Assembly (NCBI GenBank): GCA_024196135.1
Contig: JAMQCK010000593.1
Location: 1 to 19,456, forward strand
Source of the DNA: Pleurotus ostreatus/Saccharomyces cerevisiae fusant
Lineage: Eukaryota; Opisthokonta
Length of the DNA stretch: 19,456 bases
Reading direction: 5' to 3'
Part shown: piece after piece, positions 1 through 9,657 of the stretch
Position numbering within the stretch: the first letter of the stretch is position 1
Layout of the letters: each line of letters begins with the position of its first letter
Made by a program: the position numbers and the translations under genes
The notes under the pieces: model-generated
Databases searched by the model: none
The model's input: the letters and a program-made list of their open reading frames with translations, nothing else
Told to the model about the DNA's origin: nothing

Positions 1-3000
1 TGCTTGATGACCAGACAGATGCGCTTCGCCTGCCGCTCGGACCAGAAATTGAAGTCGTCTGGGTCACGGTCGTCTTCGGGAGATCTCTCTTCTTCCTTCT
101 TGCAGGACAGCGGGATGAGAGACGGGTCCGAGTCCAGACAGAGCGGTACGACGCGCATGAGGGTCTCGCGAACAGAGTCGAAGGTGAGCTCCTCAGGCTT
201 GGTAACTGGAGAGACGATGAGAGGAGTGCATGGGGACGATGGGAGGAATAGACTCACGGTAGACTTCGAACGGTCCATCGATGCTCATTACATTGTACTT
301 GCCGTCATGGTGGTACCGGACCTCGTACTTGCCCGCCGTCCACGGCAACGCGCCGCCCTTGAAGGTGACCGTACCACTGTCGGACTCGCGGTCGGGTGTG
401 ATAGGCCGGTCAGGGTTGAGCGGGATATCACCCTCCCACTCATCATCGTGCACCGGTACCCACATGCCCAGCGACGAGACCTTGGTGACCAGGTTTGACT
501 TGTTTGCGCCGACCTGTAAAATATTCGTCAGCTTGCGACCACAGAAGAGGGCTGAAGAGAAGGACACGCACTCTGTAGATACCAATCCAGTCCCGACGCG
601 AGTGCTTGCGCGGCGCCTGCCACTTGACGCTAACAGGCTCGCCCACATGGAAGCGCATCGACTTGTCGATCCCACTCGGCAGTATCGAGATCTGGTACTT
701 GTTCGCCTCATACGAGTCCAAGTCATTTGCAACGCGCGTGATGACCAGGCGCTCCCTGGATTGCTGCAGGAGCACCTTCGTGTCCTCGACGACGCGGTCG
801 AATTGCGGGCGGGCTGCAAGGCTGGTCAGTCGCGCTTCCTCGAGCGAGTTCGAATAAACAAGGTACGTACACTTGGTGAGGAAGTCCTGCACCGCGTCCG
901 CCGTCTCCTCGTACACCTTGTCGAGCGTGCCCTTGACCTCGGTCGCGACGCGCCGGATCTCGGGGCCGTGCTTGCCAGCCCTCGACTCGAGCATGCGCGC
1001 GTTCTTGCTCGCGACGCTCTTGAGAACCTTGACGAAGCCGGCATCGCGACGGATGGACTCGCCGTAGAGCTTGCGCATGTGCGGCCTGAGCCAACCGTCA
1101 GCAAAACCCACTTGCAGCAGCAGTATAGAACGCACTTCTCAACGGCAAGCAAGAACCACCAATGGCCCAGATGGCGGATAACCGCGAGCGTGAGGACAAG
1201 CTTGCTCCCGCTGATCAGCGCGAAGCCGAACCAACTCGCGCCGCCGATGACCTCAGGGTCGTTAAGGTAGCGGTAGATGCCGGTGTACTCGAGGTGCCCG
1301 GGGAACGCGTCCATGAAGAAGTCGCCAAAGAACCAGCCGAAGACGCCGAGGACTTCGTAGGACTCCCGGCTGGCCCACCCGTGGAGGCCGATGAGGAGCT
1401 GGGGGATTATCAGTGGGGATAGGAGTGGGGACGAGATGCGAGACTTACAGCCCCAAGAGTATGGCGCAGGAGCTCGTGGCCGACGGTCCACTCATTCGGG
1501 ATGTGGTAGGTCTTCCAAACGAGGCCAATCAAGGAGACTGGAATCCTCGTCAGCACGTCGTTCGCCAACCACCAGCGGATCGGACTCACTGTATGTCATG
1601 CAGATGCTCATATTGAAGATCGCCTTGAAGTTCGCGAACGCCTCGATGGTCGCTCCACGCGTCGCGTTGTGCGCAATGTAGTGGTAGTACTTCAGGTAGT
1701 GCCGAACCAAGAACTTGCTCTCGCTTTGCGCACGCAGGACCGTGCCAATACCGAAGCAGTGGAAGATTACCCAGGCAAGGCCGTGCATGAAGTGCACGGC
1801 GAGAGCGGTCTCCTGCGACATGGTCGGTGCAAAGGCGAAGAAGAGACCGTAGCCTGCCATGAGCGCGAACATCAGGTCGGTGGCCCTGATGAGAGGGGAA
1901 TGTCAGTACCTGAGCACGCAAGTGTCGCGTGAAAGACGCACCTGAATAGGTCCAAGTTCTTCAGCACGATCGTGTCCCGGCGGAAGTACGTCGTCAGCAG
2001 GTCATGCTCCGACAGCGGCTTCTTCCTAACCGGCGCCCCACGTTCTGACCCGCTGGCTGAGCTCGCCGTCGAGAGGTGCGCCTGGTGCTTGCGGTACGAG
2101 GGCCGGTTGCCAACAGGGGAGCCACGGCTACCGATCGGCGCGCGAACCTCGCTGTCCTCTGTCTCTGTGTCCAGCTCGGTTTCCGTCGCGGTCTCGCCTT
2201 CGGTAGCGGAGGGCGTGGTGAGCTCGATATCGGAAAGCTCGCTGAGGTGCGCGGCGTCAAGGGATGTGCGAGAAGAGGCTGGGGGAGAGGTCTTGGTACG
2301 CTCTTGAATGGGCGCGCGCTTGGCGATGGGCTTGCGCTGGCCGTAGGCGCGCTCGATGTCTGAGAAGAGGTGAGAAAGGAGGTGAAGTGTGAGGGCTTTA
2401 AACGCACGAGGGTTCTCGAAGAAGACCAGGAAACCGAACTGCGCGGCGTGGGCTGCGAGACTGACAAAGAGAACCGCGTAGCTGCCGACGATGAGCGATA
2501 GGCCGTAGTATCCGGCGTAACCTGTACGACACTCAGCGTCTTATCGCAGGCGAGAAAACGCGAGAGGTCTTACCGACAGAGTACATGGGGTGCGGGGCGA
2601 GCTCGAAGACGCCGTCGAACACCAGGTTGCCGCGCTGGAAGAAGACATCGCCCCAATACCAGCCGTAGTCCTTCACGACATCATGCGCTTCTGTCTTAAC
2701 CCAGAGGTTAAACGCGATGAGGGCTATCCCAGCTACCCACCTGCGTGGCTCTCAGTACAGGCTATGTAGGGGATGATTTCGCCTCACCTCATGACGTGCA
2801 CAAGGACGGGGAGACCTTCCGGGACGCGGAAGCAGGAGAACGCGAACATGCAGTAGGCCACGAAGTCACTACGTGTTCGTCAGTAGTGAATCAGGGGGTT
2901 CGGGGCACAGTACGCACTTGAGCAGGATCACGTCGACTAGCTGGCGGAAGAGCAGCCAGGTATTGTACTCCAAAGGGAGTTCCTAAAGGGCGATGATCAG

Positions 3001-3574
3001 TGATGGGTGCAGATCATGAAGCTATGATAGCGCACATCGAAGGAGTAATCTTTCCCCATCTTGCCAGCCAGTTGCTGCCTGATCCAGTTGCGGACCTCCG
3101 GGCGCCTCTTCTCGTCGAGCCAACCGCGGCGCTGCACCTCGCGCACTATCCACTTCTTCTTGCTTTGCTTCGTGAGGACCCAGCCGAGGCCCGCATCGTA
3201 CGCCGTGCGCCAGAACGCGAAGTAGACGAGGAAGAAGAGCTGGGACGCGTGCCGGGGCAGGCAAAGGAAGAGGACAATCTGCGATCCGAGGAGGGCGAGA
3301 TTGAGGATGTCCAGGTGACTTTTGGGATATGCCGGATGGAACAACGCGGTGAGCACGTCGTGCGTGGTCGGGACGCGGAAGACTGGATAAGATACGCGAC
3401 TCAATACCCGCGCAAGCAAAGTGTATATCTACGCGCACCTTCGCCACCCGGGGTCTTGCCCCACACCACGTCCTCTGACTTTGTGACTGCCGCGGGCGCG
3501 GGCTCGTCAGATGGCTCCTTCGCCGGGCGCCTATGCCGCAGGGCGCTCTGCCCGCTCGCCGATTTCGCGCTCAT
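1..3574 (-). CDS. CHO2: Phosphatidylethanolamine N-methyltransferase (CHO2 type), partial at the C-terminus
   Basis: Catalyses the first S-adenosylmethionine-dependent methylation of phosphatidylethanolamine on the way to phosphatidylcholine, as an integral ER membrane enzyme (family knowledge). Fourteen exons join in frame: 3574-3439, 3382-3036, 2982-2918, 2868-2788, 2740-2574, 2521-2408, 2359-1942, 1885-1590, 1537-1449, 1398-1136, 1085-871, 813-572, 513-258 and 205 to the edge, giving at least 964 residues. Introns are about 46-75 nt. The start ATG at 3574 is followed by a short polar N-terminus and then [18 protein letters not shown], characteristic of fungal Cho2. Residues about 50-300 form the first multi-span membrane methyltransferase half ([16 protein letters not shown]). 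Residues about 305-435 are a Ser/Thr/Glu-rich linker. The second membrane half follows ([32 protein letters not shown]), then a soluble C-terminal domain ([18 protein letters not shown]). The coding sequence continues past position 1, so the stop is not seen. No inactivating change was found. Confidence 0.95.
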
Positions 3575-4160
3575 GTCGCGCTTTTTGGCCAGGAAAAAGC
3601 GGAGGAGATGGCGGTCGGTGGAAGAAGTACGGCTGGAGGGCTGGATAAAATACGTGCGAGGGCTGCCGTCGTGTGCAAGGCGTGTTCCGGATTTTATGTT
3701 TTATGTCGGGAAATAGGCCGATATATTACCTCAAGGACGCACGCGTTGCGTGCTCGGTCCGCGCCGTTCCGTGCATATGATTTTCTGGAGGCCTCAAATA
3801 GGAGCAAACATGCTCTTGAAGTTTTCCACCATCATCTCCGTCTCTTCCCTCCCCCAATTCCTTCGTGCTTCCACCTCTGACGTCCTTTGTATCGTTTATG
3901 ACAGGCCTTACCGCACCAATACATCATGATCACCCTCTATCTGTGTGTTCCTCGTCTCGTGCTCACTATCTGCGCTCTACCGCCCACTACCCCCTCTCTA
4001 TTCACTCCGATCTCGATCTTTCCTACCGAGTACTGGAGTTGCTTATGAGGGAAGAACGACATGGCATTAATTTCGGTCGCTTCCACCTCTCCCATGGGAT
4101 GCGGCCTTACGAGGTGCCATACATGTTCGCCCTACGTCCTCCCCTTCTCGTTACCTTGCG

Positions 4161-4505
4161 TTACATTCTTGCATATCTTCTCATTTGCGCACAGAAGTGA
4201 ATAGATCCCGTTCGGTCGTCCAGTCTTGCAGTCTCATGCGCTGTGGCCCCATGCGTGTGCTGTTCAGGTGAGTGCGGTTCCTGCATGATGAGCATGTGCG
4301 CAGAAGAGGGTCGGATGTCGACAGCGCACCACGCATCAGGCGCCCTCGTAGGGTGCACCCAATGCGGTGTGCAATGCAATGTAGCGACGCGCGTCTGAGA
4401 CAAGGCGTGCCACGCGGTGGCAATTGGGGCGCGTGGAAGAAGGTGGAAGACCAAGTTCAGGAATTGCTTCCCGATATAGAAGGCCTTCAGCTCGCATGCG
4501 GCTGT
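4161..4505 (-). other. Open minus-strand tract, possible exon or relic
   Basis: One minus-strand frame stays open for about 115 codons, ending at a stop at 4161. It begins with a protein-like stretch (AFYIGKQFLNLVFHLLPRA) and becomes His/Thr/Arg-rich towards its end. The only in-frame ATG I found is internal, and a second minus-strand frame is also open across 4336-4533. I do not recognise the sequence. It may be an exon of an unpredicted gene, a decayed gene, or chance openness in GC-rich DNA. Confidence 0.15.
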
Positions 4506-4642
4506 CCGAGGAGCCAGTGGTCATTCGGGTCACCTCTGGTAGGCGCCGAGCAGGTTGTGGACGAAGGTGAGAGCTACATAGGACACATCTGCTAACACGG
4601 GCAGTTTACAAACTCAGGACAGATGATCATCACCTTGTGCAT

Positions 4643-5604
4643 CTATAGAGGCGTTTTACACCTGCGGTCGACAGAACGGTAGATCAGCGCATCTTGACAG
4701 AAGCGCAGTAGGTATCGCTGCTGTTGCACTCGTCTGCGAAATAGCCTTTCATTCTTTGCACCCTCGCGATTCCCATGTCGGTAAACACTCCGTGGTGGTA
4801 TGTTGCTGGGAAGGATTGCCCAGGAGACCTCCTGGATTGATGACCGCAGCTTGATCGGCCCTTCGATGTTCATCTTCAGGACAGAAGGTGTTCATCTACA
4901 GCGTAGGAGGCTGTTCAGACGCTGTTCTGCGGTCTGTTTGGTCCTCACTTCGCCGCAGCTTCTTCAGGTTCGTGCGCTCTGATTTACATCGCTCAACAGG
5001 AGCTCAACATGGAGGTCGTGCGCAGGAATCGCTTCTGGCCAATGACACAGATAGCGCAGCTGTATATGAATACACCTGGGCTGTTGTAGATGGCAACGAC
5101 GCCGCGGGCATCCTCCGAGGCTCCTCGGACCTCGTCGGGACCGGTATTGATTGGATGATCATGTATCAATTCCCCTTTAGGAAGGTATTGTGTTCATGTT
5201 TCTGGACGCTCTGATTCGTCGCTCGGCCTCCTCGATGCTCGTGATTCGAACGTCGGTGATACCAATCTAGACCTACTGCATATCCAGGGCGTGCATCCGA
5301 AAACTAGAAGACTGTGGATGGGTGGACGGATCACCCAGGACGACGCGCCCTCCCGGCGGAAGATTCGGAATGAGCATTCAGTTGCGAGTCAGCCCGGCGG
5401 ACGCGGCAGTGGATGCGCGTTAGGCGCCCAAAGCGAGCAATGGGGATGACGCTGTGAAGGTTGACACGCAGGGATTGGTGATGTACTAGAGAAGCGTCGG
5501 CCTCGCCTCCCGACGACCTTGCTTGCCCACGCAGACGGCAATGTGACACTAGTACGGATAAATATATCAGGACATTCATTTGCGTGGGTTGAACCACCAT
5601 ACAC
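4643..5604 (-). other. Chain of coding-like tracts, possible spliced gene or relic
   Basis: Several short minus-strand tracts read like protein but lie in different frames. They include MYGGSTHANECPDIFIRTSV (from 5604), IGITDVRITSIEEAERRIRA (about 5260-5200), NTGPDEVRGASEDARGVVAI (about 5150-5090) and GVFTDMGIARVQRMKGYFAD (about 4805-4745). Junctions with consistent phase and good splice signals could not be found for the whole chain. Stops and frame changes between tracts are compatible with introns or with decay. No family is recognised. Only the presence of coding-like tracts is claimed, not a gene model. Confidence 0.2.
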
Positions 5605-5677
5605 GGTGATGATACACGAGGCTACATAGCAAAGGAATCGAGATACAAGTACAGCAGGAGAACGTCACCCCAAAGAC

Positions 5678-6944
5678 TCAAAAACTGCAAACAGATACGT
5701 CTTGTCAGCCATGCTAGCGAGAAGTCACAGCGACGATGTACTCACAGGTGCATCTTCTTCATGGGCGAGTTGGACTTGAGACCGGCCTTCCGCTTGGTTC
5801 CCTCTGAGCCGCGCGAGACGACGTTGAGTTCCACGAGCTCGTAGGAGAACACGGATTGCTTGCGGATGAAGTAGTGGCGAAGCTTGAAGGAGGCGTGGAC
5901 AAGCGACCCGCCGATCGTATCTTCGTAGGCATTGGGGTTGACGATGTTACCGTTCTCGTACGCGGGCAGAGGCACGACTTGATGGTTTGGGATAAGGCTT
6001 TTGACGTCGGTGATGGCGTGGGTGGTGTGAAATGGGTAGTGGCGAATGTCGTAGAAAGAGGGGAAGCCTAATTCATGAGAAGCGATGAGAATGATGAATG
6101 GTAGCGAGTAAGACTTGCGTACTGGACACGTCAGGTTGGTCAACTGATCCGTCGACAGAAGAGCGGGATAGCTTCTGTGAGGACGCTCAGTTCGAAGCAG
6201 ATATGTAGTAGAATGATAGAACACACCGAGAAGAGCTTGTGGGACAGGGCGAAGAACCCGTCCGGGGAAGGGCCAGTGTTGTACTCGGATTTGGCGCGCA
6301 GACCGAGGAGCTTGCGGAGGTTTTCAACTGCGGATACGTGATCCGGAGTGAACATGGCGAACTGGCGAGCAAGAGGGCCGAGGCGGACCTTCAGCGCAAC
6401 TTTGTCGAACTTGGGAGGATCGGGGAGGGAAGAGTTCGACGTTCCTTGCCAGTTAGCGTCGGAAGCGAGTTGGGAGCCAGCCTTGTCGACGGTGGTGATG
6501 AGATGGAAGGTGACGGGGTCGCCATCAACGGGCGGCTTGCACTCGTTCTCGTCCTCCTCCTCCTCATCAGGAGCGCCCCCATTCGCCGCTGCATAGCGGA
6601 CCTTGGCTGCATCCGCATAAGTCTTGTGATAATCATGCATAAGATAGCGACGTACCATCCTCGAGGCCCTTGAACACGACAACGTCTCCTATGCTGTCGC
6701 GCCCCCATGTGGTGTATCTCTCCACTGAATCGGAATCGGGAAGGTAGAGGTGGCCGTACTTCGCGAGAACGTAGAGCGACGCCGCCTTGATCGCTGCAAG
6801 CTTCTCCTCCAGCTCGGCTGGGGAGAGCACCCGACCAGCAGGGGCAGGTGTAGCGGATGGAGAATTCGACGAGGAAGCTGCCGCGGGCTGGGCAGGAGCT
6901 TTGCCTTTGGCTGCGCTGGATTTCGAAGTCGAAGGAGGAGCCAT
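5678..6944 (-). CDS. Unknown-function basidiomycete protein, paralog of the 8129-9337 gene
   Basis: Function is not recognised. Exons are 6944-6656, 6606-6227, 6174-6123, 6067-5746 and 5684-5678, giving 349 residues. The start ATG at 6944 sits in a strong context (CCCACCATGG). Residues 1-35 are low-complexity Ser/Ala/Pro. A conserved N-terminal block follows (YVLAKYGHLYLPDSDS to GDVVVFKGLEDG), then an acidic run (DEEEEDENE), a middle region (VTFHLITTVDKAG, residues about 123-135) and the family motif HQVVPLPAY at about 269-277, followed by LRH at about 303-305. Reading straight through the last donor would instead stop at 5742 (348 residues). I prefer the final intron 5745-5685 because it has GTGAGT, CTGAC and TTTGCAG and matches the phase-2 intron at the same place in the paralog. 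Intron phases 1-0-1-2 are identical in the two genes. No membrane segment or signal peptide is evident. Confidence 0.8.
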
Positions 6945-7357
6945 GGTGGGAGCGATGGGAGGTGAGAATCCATGTGGAGACGACTATTTGAGGCCATGGA
7001 ATGAGTGCAAATCGCGGGCAAGGGGGGGAGCATTGACAATTAGAACAAGAGTGCGTGGTGCATGAGGGGACAAAAGGGGCGGTAGGAGAGCACCACTCCC
7101 CTGCGTCAAAATTTGTGGCGTTGTCTCCCACCGTCTTGTGACCTTTGTTTGCGTTCAACTTGGACAACATCTGGCGTAGCAGTTGAATTGCTGAAACACA
7201 CTGTCTTGTTTTTCTGCTCTTATTCTCTAGATGTGGCGCTCATCCAGATTATGCTTTGGGTCTGGTGTCGCATCTTGTTCCAGGTAATGTTTCACTATTA
7301 TTCTCTTAACTGCCGACTGCGTCTGCATTCCCCTCCCCCCAAACAACACATGCCAAT
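6945..7357. other. Gene-free spacer upstream of the 349-residue gene
   Basis: About 410 bases. Next to the start at 6944 the minus strand is C/T-rich, as is common in fungal promoters. Open frames on the plus strand here have an unlikely composition (Cys, Trp and Tyr clusters) and are not called. No clear TATA box or repeat was seen. Confidence 0.4.
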
Positions 7358-7639
7358 ATGCCGTCGAACTTGTCTACTGAGCACCAAGTCCGTCGTGTTT
7401 CATCTGCACCTGCATGTCTTCAATCGACGTCGGACAAGCGGTCAATCGGCGGTGCGGACTCGGGCGTGCAGCCCTTCCCAAATAATGAGCCACTTGGTAT
7501 ATATCATTTGCATCTGTTATCAGACCTTGTACTGACGATATTGTTGGTAGTCACATCACCGTCAGCAAAGACAATGATGTACTACGTTCTGCAGTATATC
7601 TCCAAGAAGGATACAAGGGCACCGAGACATCTGACATAA
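7358..7639 (+). CDS. Possible small spliced hypothetical gene
   Basis: ATG at 7358 opens a 46-codon polar stretch (MPSNLSTEHQVRRVSSAPAC ...) ending at a GTATAT donor near 7497. The following intron has a CTGAC branch-like site and a GTAG acceptor near 7550, and the second exon then runs to TAA at 7639. Reading straight through also stays open, giving 93 residues. A different acceptor (AAAG, near 7571) would give the more protein-like frame SKDNDVLRSAVYLQEGYKGT, stopping near 7686 and overlapping the opposite gene. The frame of the second exon is therefore unsettled. No family is recognised, and this could be noncoding. Confidence 0.25.
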   Translation: MPSNLSTEHQVRRVSSAPACLQSTSDKRSIGGADSGVQPFPNNEPLGIYHLHLLSDLVLTILLVVTSPSAKTMMYYVLQYISKKDTRAPRHLT

Positions 7640-7659
7640 ATGCACCTCAGTACAGTAAA

Positions 7660-7997
7660 TCAGTACTCGCCAAGACGACTTTTTAGAGCGTTCATCCAGC
7701 TCCGTGGTTCTTCATCTTCCAACTTCAGCAAATTCAACATTGTTTCCAGAAGCATGACGGTTTCTTTCGCTTCATCTTGTTTGTATGACAGCTCACTCCG
7801 GCGCAGTTGTGCCTGTGCATTGATCATCTGACGAGTCTTTATTGAGTAAACAATGTGAGAGTTACGGATGTCTTACTCACCGCACCGCGTAGTAGTGCAT
7901 GTGACAATAGAATAGCAGTATGAGGATCGACTCCGTTGTAGGCAGCGGCGTCACAAAGGCAGTCTGCCAGCAAGTTGTATGACGGGGACGAGGGCAT
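7660..7997 (-). CDS. Small spliced hypothetical protein, about 94 residues
   Basis: Two exons, 7997-7881 and 7827-7660, are joined across a 53-nt intron with a strong GTGAGT donor and TCAG acceptor in phase 0. The product starts MPSSPSYNLLADCLCDAAAY and ends in a Glu/Leu-rich, probably helical segment (ETVMLLETMLNLLKLEDEE) before the stop. The frame stays open upstream to about 8129 without another ATG (it includes ERWDNCCISTENG), so the true start may lie in an upstream exon. The segment could also be an alternative 3' end of the gene that stops at 8129. The function is unknown. The splice site and codon pattern, not homology, support the call. Confidence 0.45.
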
Positions 7998-8128
7998 GCC
8001 GTTCTCGGTGCTGATGCAGCAGTTGTCCCATCGCTCGATGTTGCCGCCTTCAAATAGGTGTACACTATTATGTGTTGGTTTCAGGCGAGTATAATACAAG
8101 AAAAAATGCAAATGAGCGTCAACATGTC

Positions 8129-9337
8129 TCAAGCGTTGTACGGTACCAGAGGAGGCAGGTCCTCATCGCTATCACTGACATCGTACATCCAATCGCTTCC
8201 GCCATCGACGTCACTGTCGGTATCGTTGCACACATCACCGGCCGTCTTCTCTTCGACTCTGGACCAATATTTGACAGTCAAGACCGACTCATCAACGCAA
8301 AGTCGAATTTACTTACCGACAGAGGGGGAATCGTGCCGTCAAAGGAAGCCGATGAGCAAGATTCGCCTGATTATGTTGGTTCGCGCCACGTCGGATGATG
8401 GACATCTCCTCGAGCTCCGTGGTGAAGTAGTGGGCTTTCCCCTTGTCCGTGCTGTGGCGTAGAGTGAAGATGACATTGACAAGTGCGCCTGGAAGGGCGG
8501 ACTCGTATTCGGTGGGGGGAAGGATGAGACCGCGCTCATCGTATGCTGGGAGCGGGCAGACCTGGTGAGTGCGCATGAGGGGCACAATGTCGGCCTGCGC
8601 TTGTGCGGTCCTGACTGGCCAGCCATCGATCGTGAACCAGGAAGGAACTGAAAAGCGTCAGTGAGCGCAAAAATGGGCAAGAGAGTGTATCTGACCTGGC
8701 CCCGCTGCAGGTGAACGGTCACAAGCACGTCGATAAATCGCTGGTGGGACCAGAGTTAGATCCAGTGCATATAATGGCTTCTTCTGTTCAGACACGTCAA
8801 CCACGACCGACAGAGTCTATAGGGAAATGAACCTTGAAAACTTTGTGGCGAAAAGGAAGTGCGTAGGCGCCTTGTTTAACAGGAAAGTCGTCGGTGAGCA
8901 TCAATTTCTTCAAGCTCTCGAGGCCATCTTGAGAAGCGATAGACGGGCCGAGGAAGACGGTGTGGTACTTGAGGGCCGTATTGACGTGAAATGCGATGAC
9001 CAAGTCAGCGAAGGTATCGCCATCGATGCGGGGTCGTCCATTCCATTCACCGTCGGGGGATACCTGTGAGGTTTCCGACACAATGCAGCCGACGTACGAG
9101 AGAAGGGCGACTCTCCCTTTGACCAGCCCATCAGTACGGTCAAAAGTTCATTGAGCATGCTCACGCACCATCTCTGGTGCGAAGAATATCGCCCAGCTCG
9201 TCAAACCCCCAATAAACAGCGGACTCTGGCAGAGAGAACAGGGAAGGAAGATAGACGATAGCATGCTTGTCGTAATCGTCAACAGCGCGCTCGTGAAGCT
9301 GAGCACGCATTGAATCGAGTGAGTTCTCGCAGGACAT
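8129..9337 (-). CDS. Unknown-function basidiomycete protein with an acidic tail, divergent to the Helitron
   Basis: Function is not recognised. Exons are 9337-9169, 9116-8833, 8783-8696, 8647-8317 and 8258-8129, with phases 1-0-1-2 and 333 residues. The start ATG at 9337 opens MSCENSLDSMRAQLHERAVD. The N-terminal block KHAIVYLPSLFSLPES ... LRTRDG aligns with KYGHLYLPDSDS ... GLEDG of the gene at 5678-6944. The central part contains RIDGDTFADLVIAFHVNTAL, and the family motif HQVCPLPAY is at about 208-216, followed by LRH and a shared RRG. The last exon is strongly acidic (SDWMYDVSDSDEDLPPLV). The first acceptor (TCAAAG) is weak, but the frame and homology support it. The gene starts only 320 bp from the oppositely oriented Helitron transposase start, so both may share a promoter region and this gene may be element cargo (inference). 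It appears intact. Confidence 0.75.
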
Positions 9338-9657
9338 TGTGAAGTTGTCGCATCATTGCGCACGAAGCTCAAGATCATATAAGCGATGATCTTATTGTCT
9401 ATACCGAAAGGGAACATTAGCTGTTGTGTAGAAAATGGTAGCGTCAATGCACGTACACAAAATGTTGAAGTCAGACAACAAAATGACCGACATGGGGTAC
9501 GAGAGCCTTTGTGAGACCCAAATCGGCAGGAAGACAAGGACTGTGATGCTGAGCGACGGACTTACTACTGTCGGTAGGTTGCAGTTATACGCCGAGTACA
9601 GCCGTGCGCATTACACAAGTCAATCGCACAGCGCAAGTTGGCATCTTCTCGACTATC
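9338..9657. promoter_or_regulatory. Divergent spacer between the 333-residue gene and the Helitron transposase
   Basis: This 320-bp spacer must hold the promoters of both flanking genes, which point away from each other. It contains a perfect 8-bp dyad, AAGATCAT at 9371-9378 and ATGATCTT at 9386-9393, separated by ATAAGCG. The dyad lies about 35 bases upstream of the minus-strand start codon and includes a TATA-like CATATAAG. No start codon in the transposase frame occurs before 9658. Confidence 0.4.
9371..9393. repeat. 8-bp perfect inverted repeat in the divergent promoter
   Basis: The arms AAGATCAT and ATGATCTT flank a 7-base centre. The dyad is in the spacer between two divergent genes, close to the minus-strand gene. 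It could bind a dimeric regulator or the element's own protein. An 8-bp dyad can also occur by chance. Confidence 0.4.

Larger units (their letters stand above)
3575..5677. other. 2.1-kb stretch without a confident gene
   Basis: This holds the upstream region of the CHO2-type gene and the downstream side of the 349-residue gene at 5678. A TATA-like run read on the minus strand (around 3645-3652) lies about 75 bases upstream of the CHO2 start. Several coding-like tracts on the minus strand are listed separately, but no gene model could be closed. No tRNA, terminal inverted repeat or transposase-like protein was seen here. Confidence 0.5.

Noticed and set aside
281..1270. Long plus-strand open frame of 329 codons
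   Set aside because: It is antisense to well-supported CHO2 exons, crosses their introns and has an Arg/Leu/His-rich composition typical of a shadow frame in GC-rich DNA.
3000..3716. 238-codon plus-strand frame over the CHO2 5' end
   Set aside because: It is antisense to exons 1 and 2 of CHO2 and has no protein-family character.
5742..5745. Stop of the 349-residue gene by reading through the last donor
   Set aside because: It is possible, but a GTGAGT ... CTGAC ... TTTGCAG intron here matches the phase-2 intron at the equivalent place in the paralog, so the spliced end at 5678 is preferred.
9604..9657. Upstream extension of the transposase frame
   Set aside because: There is no ATG in this part. 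The first in-frame ATG is at 9658, in an acceptable context.
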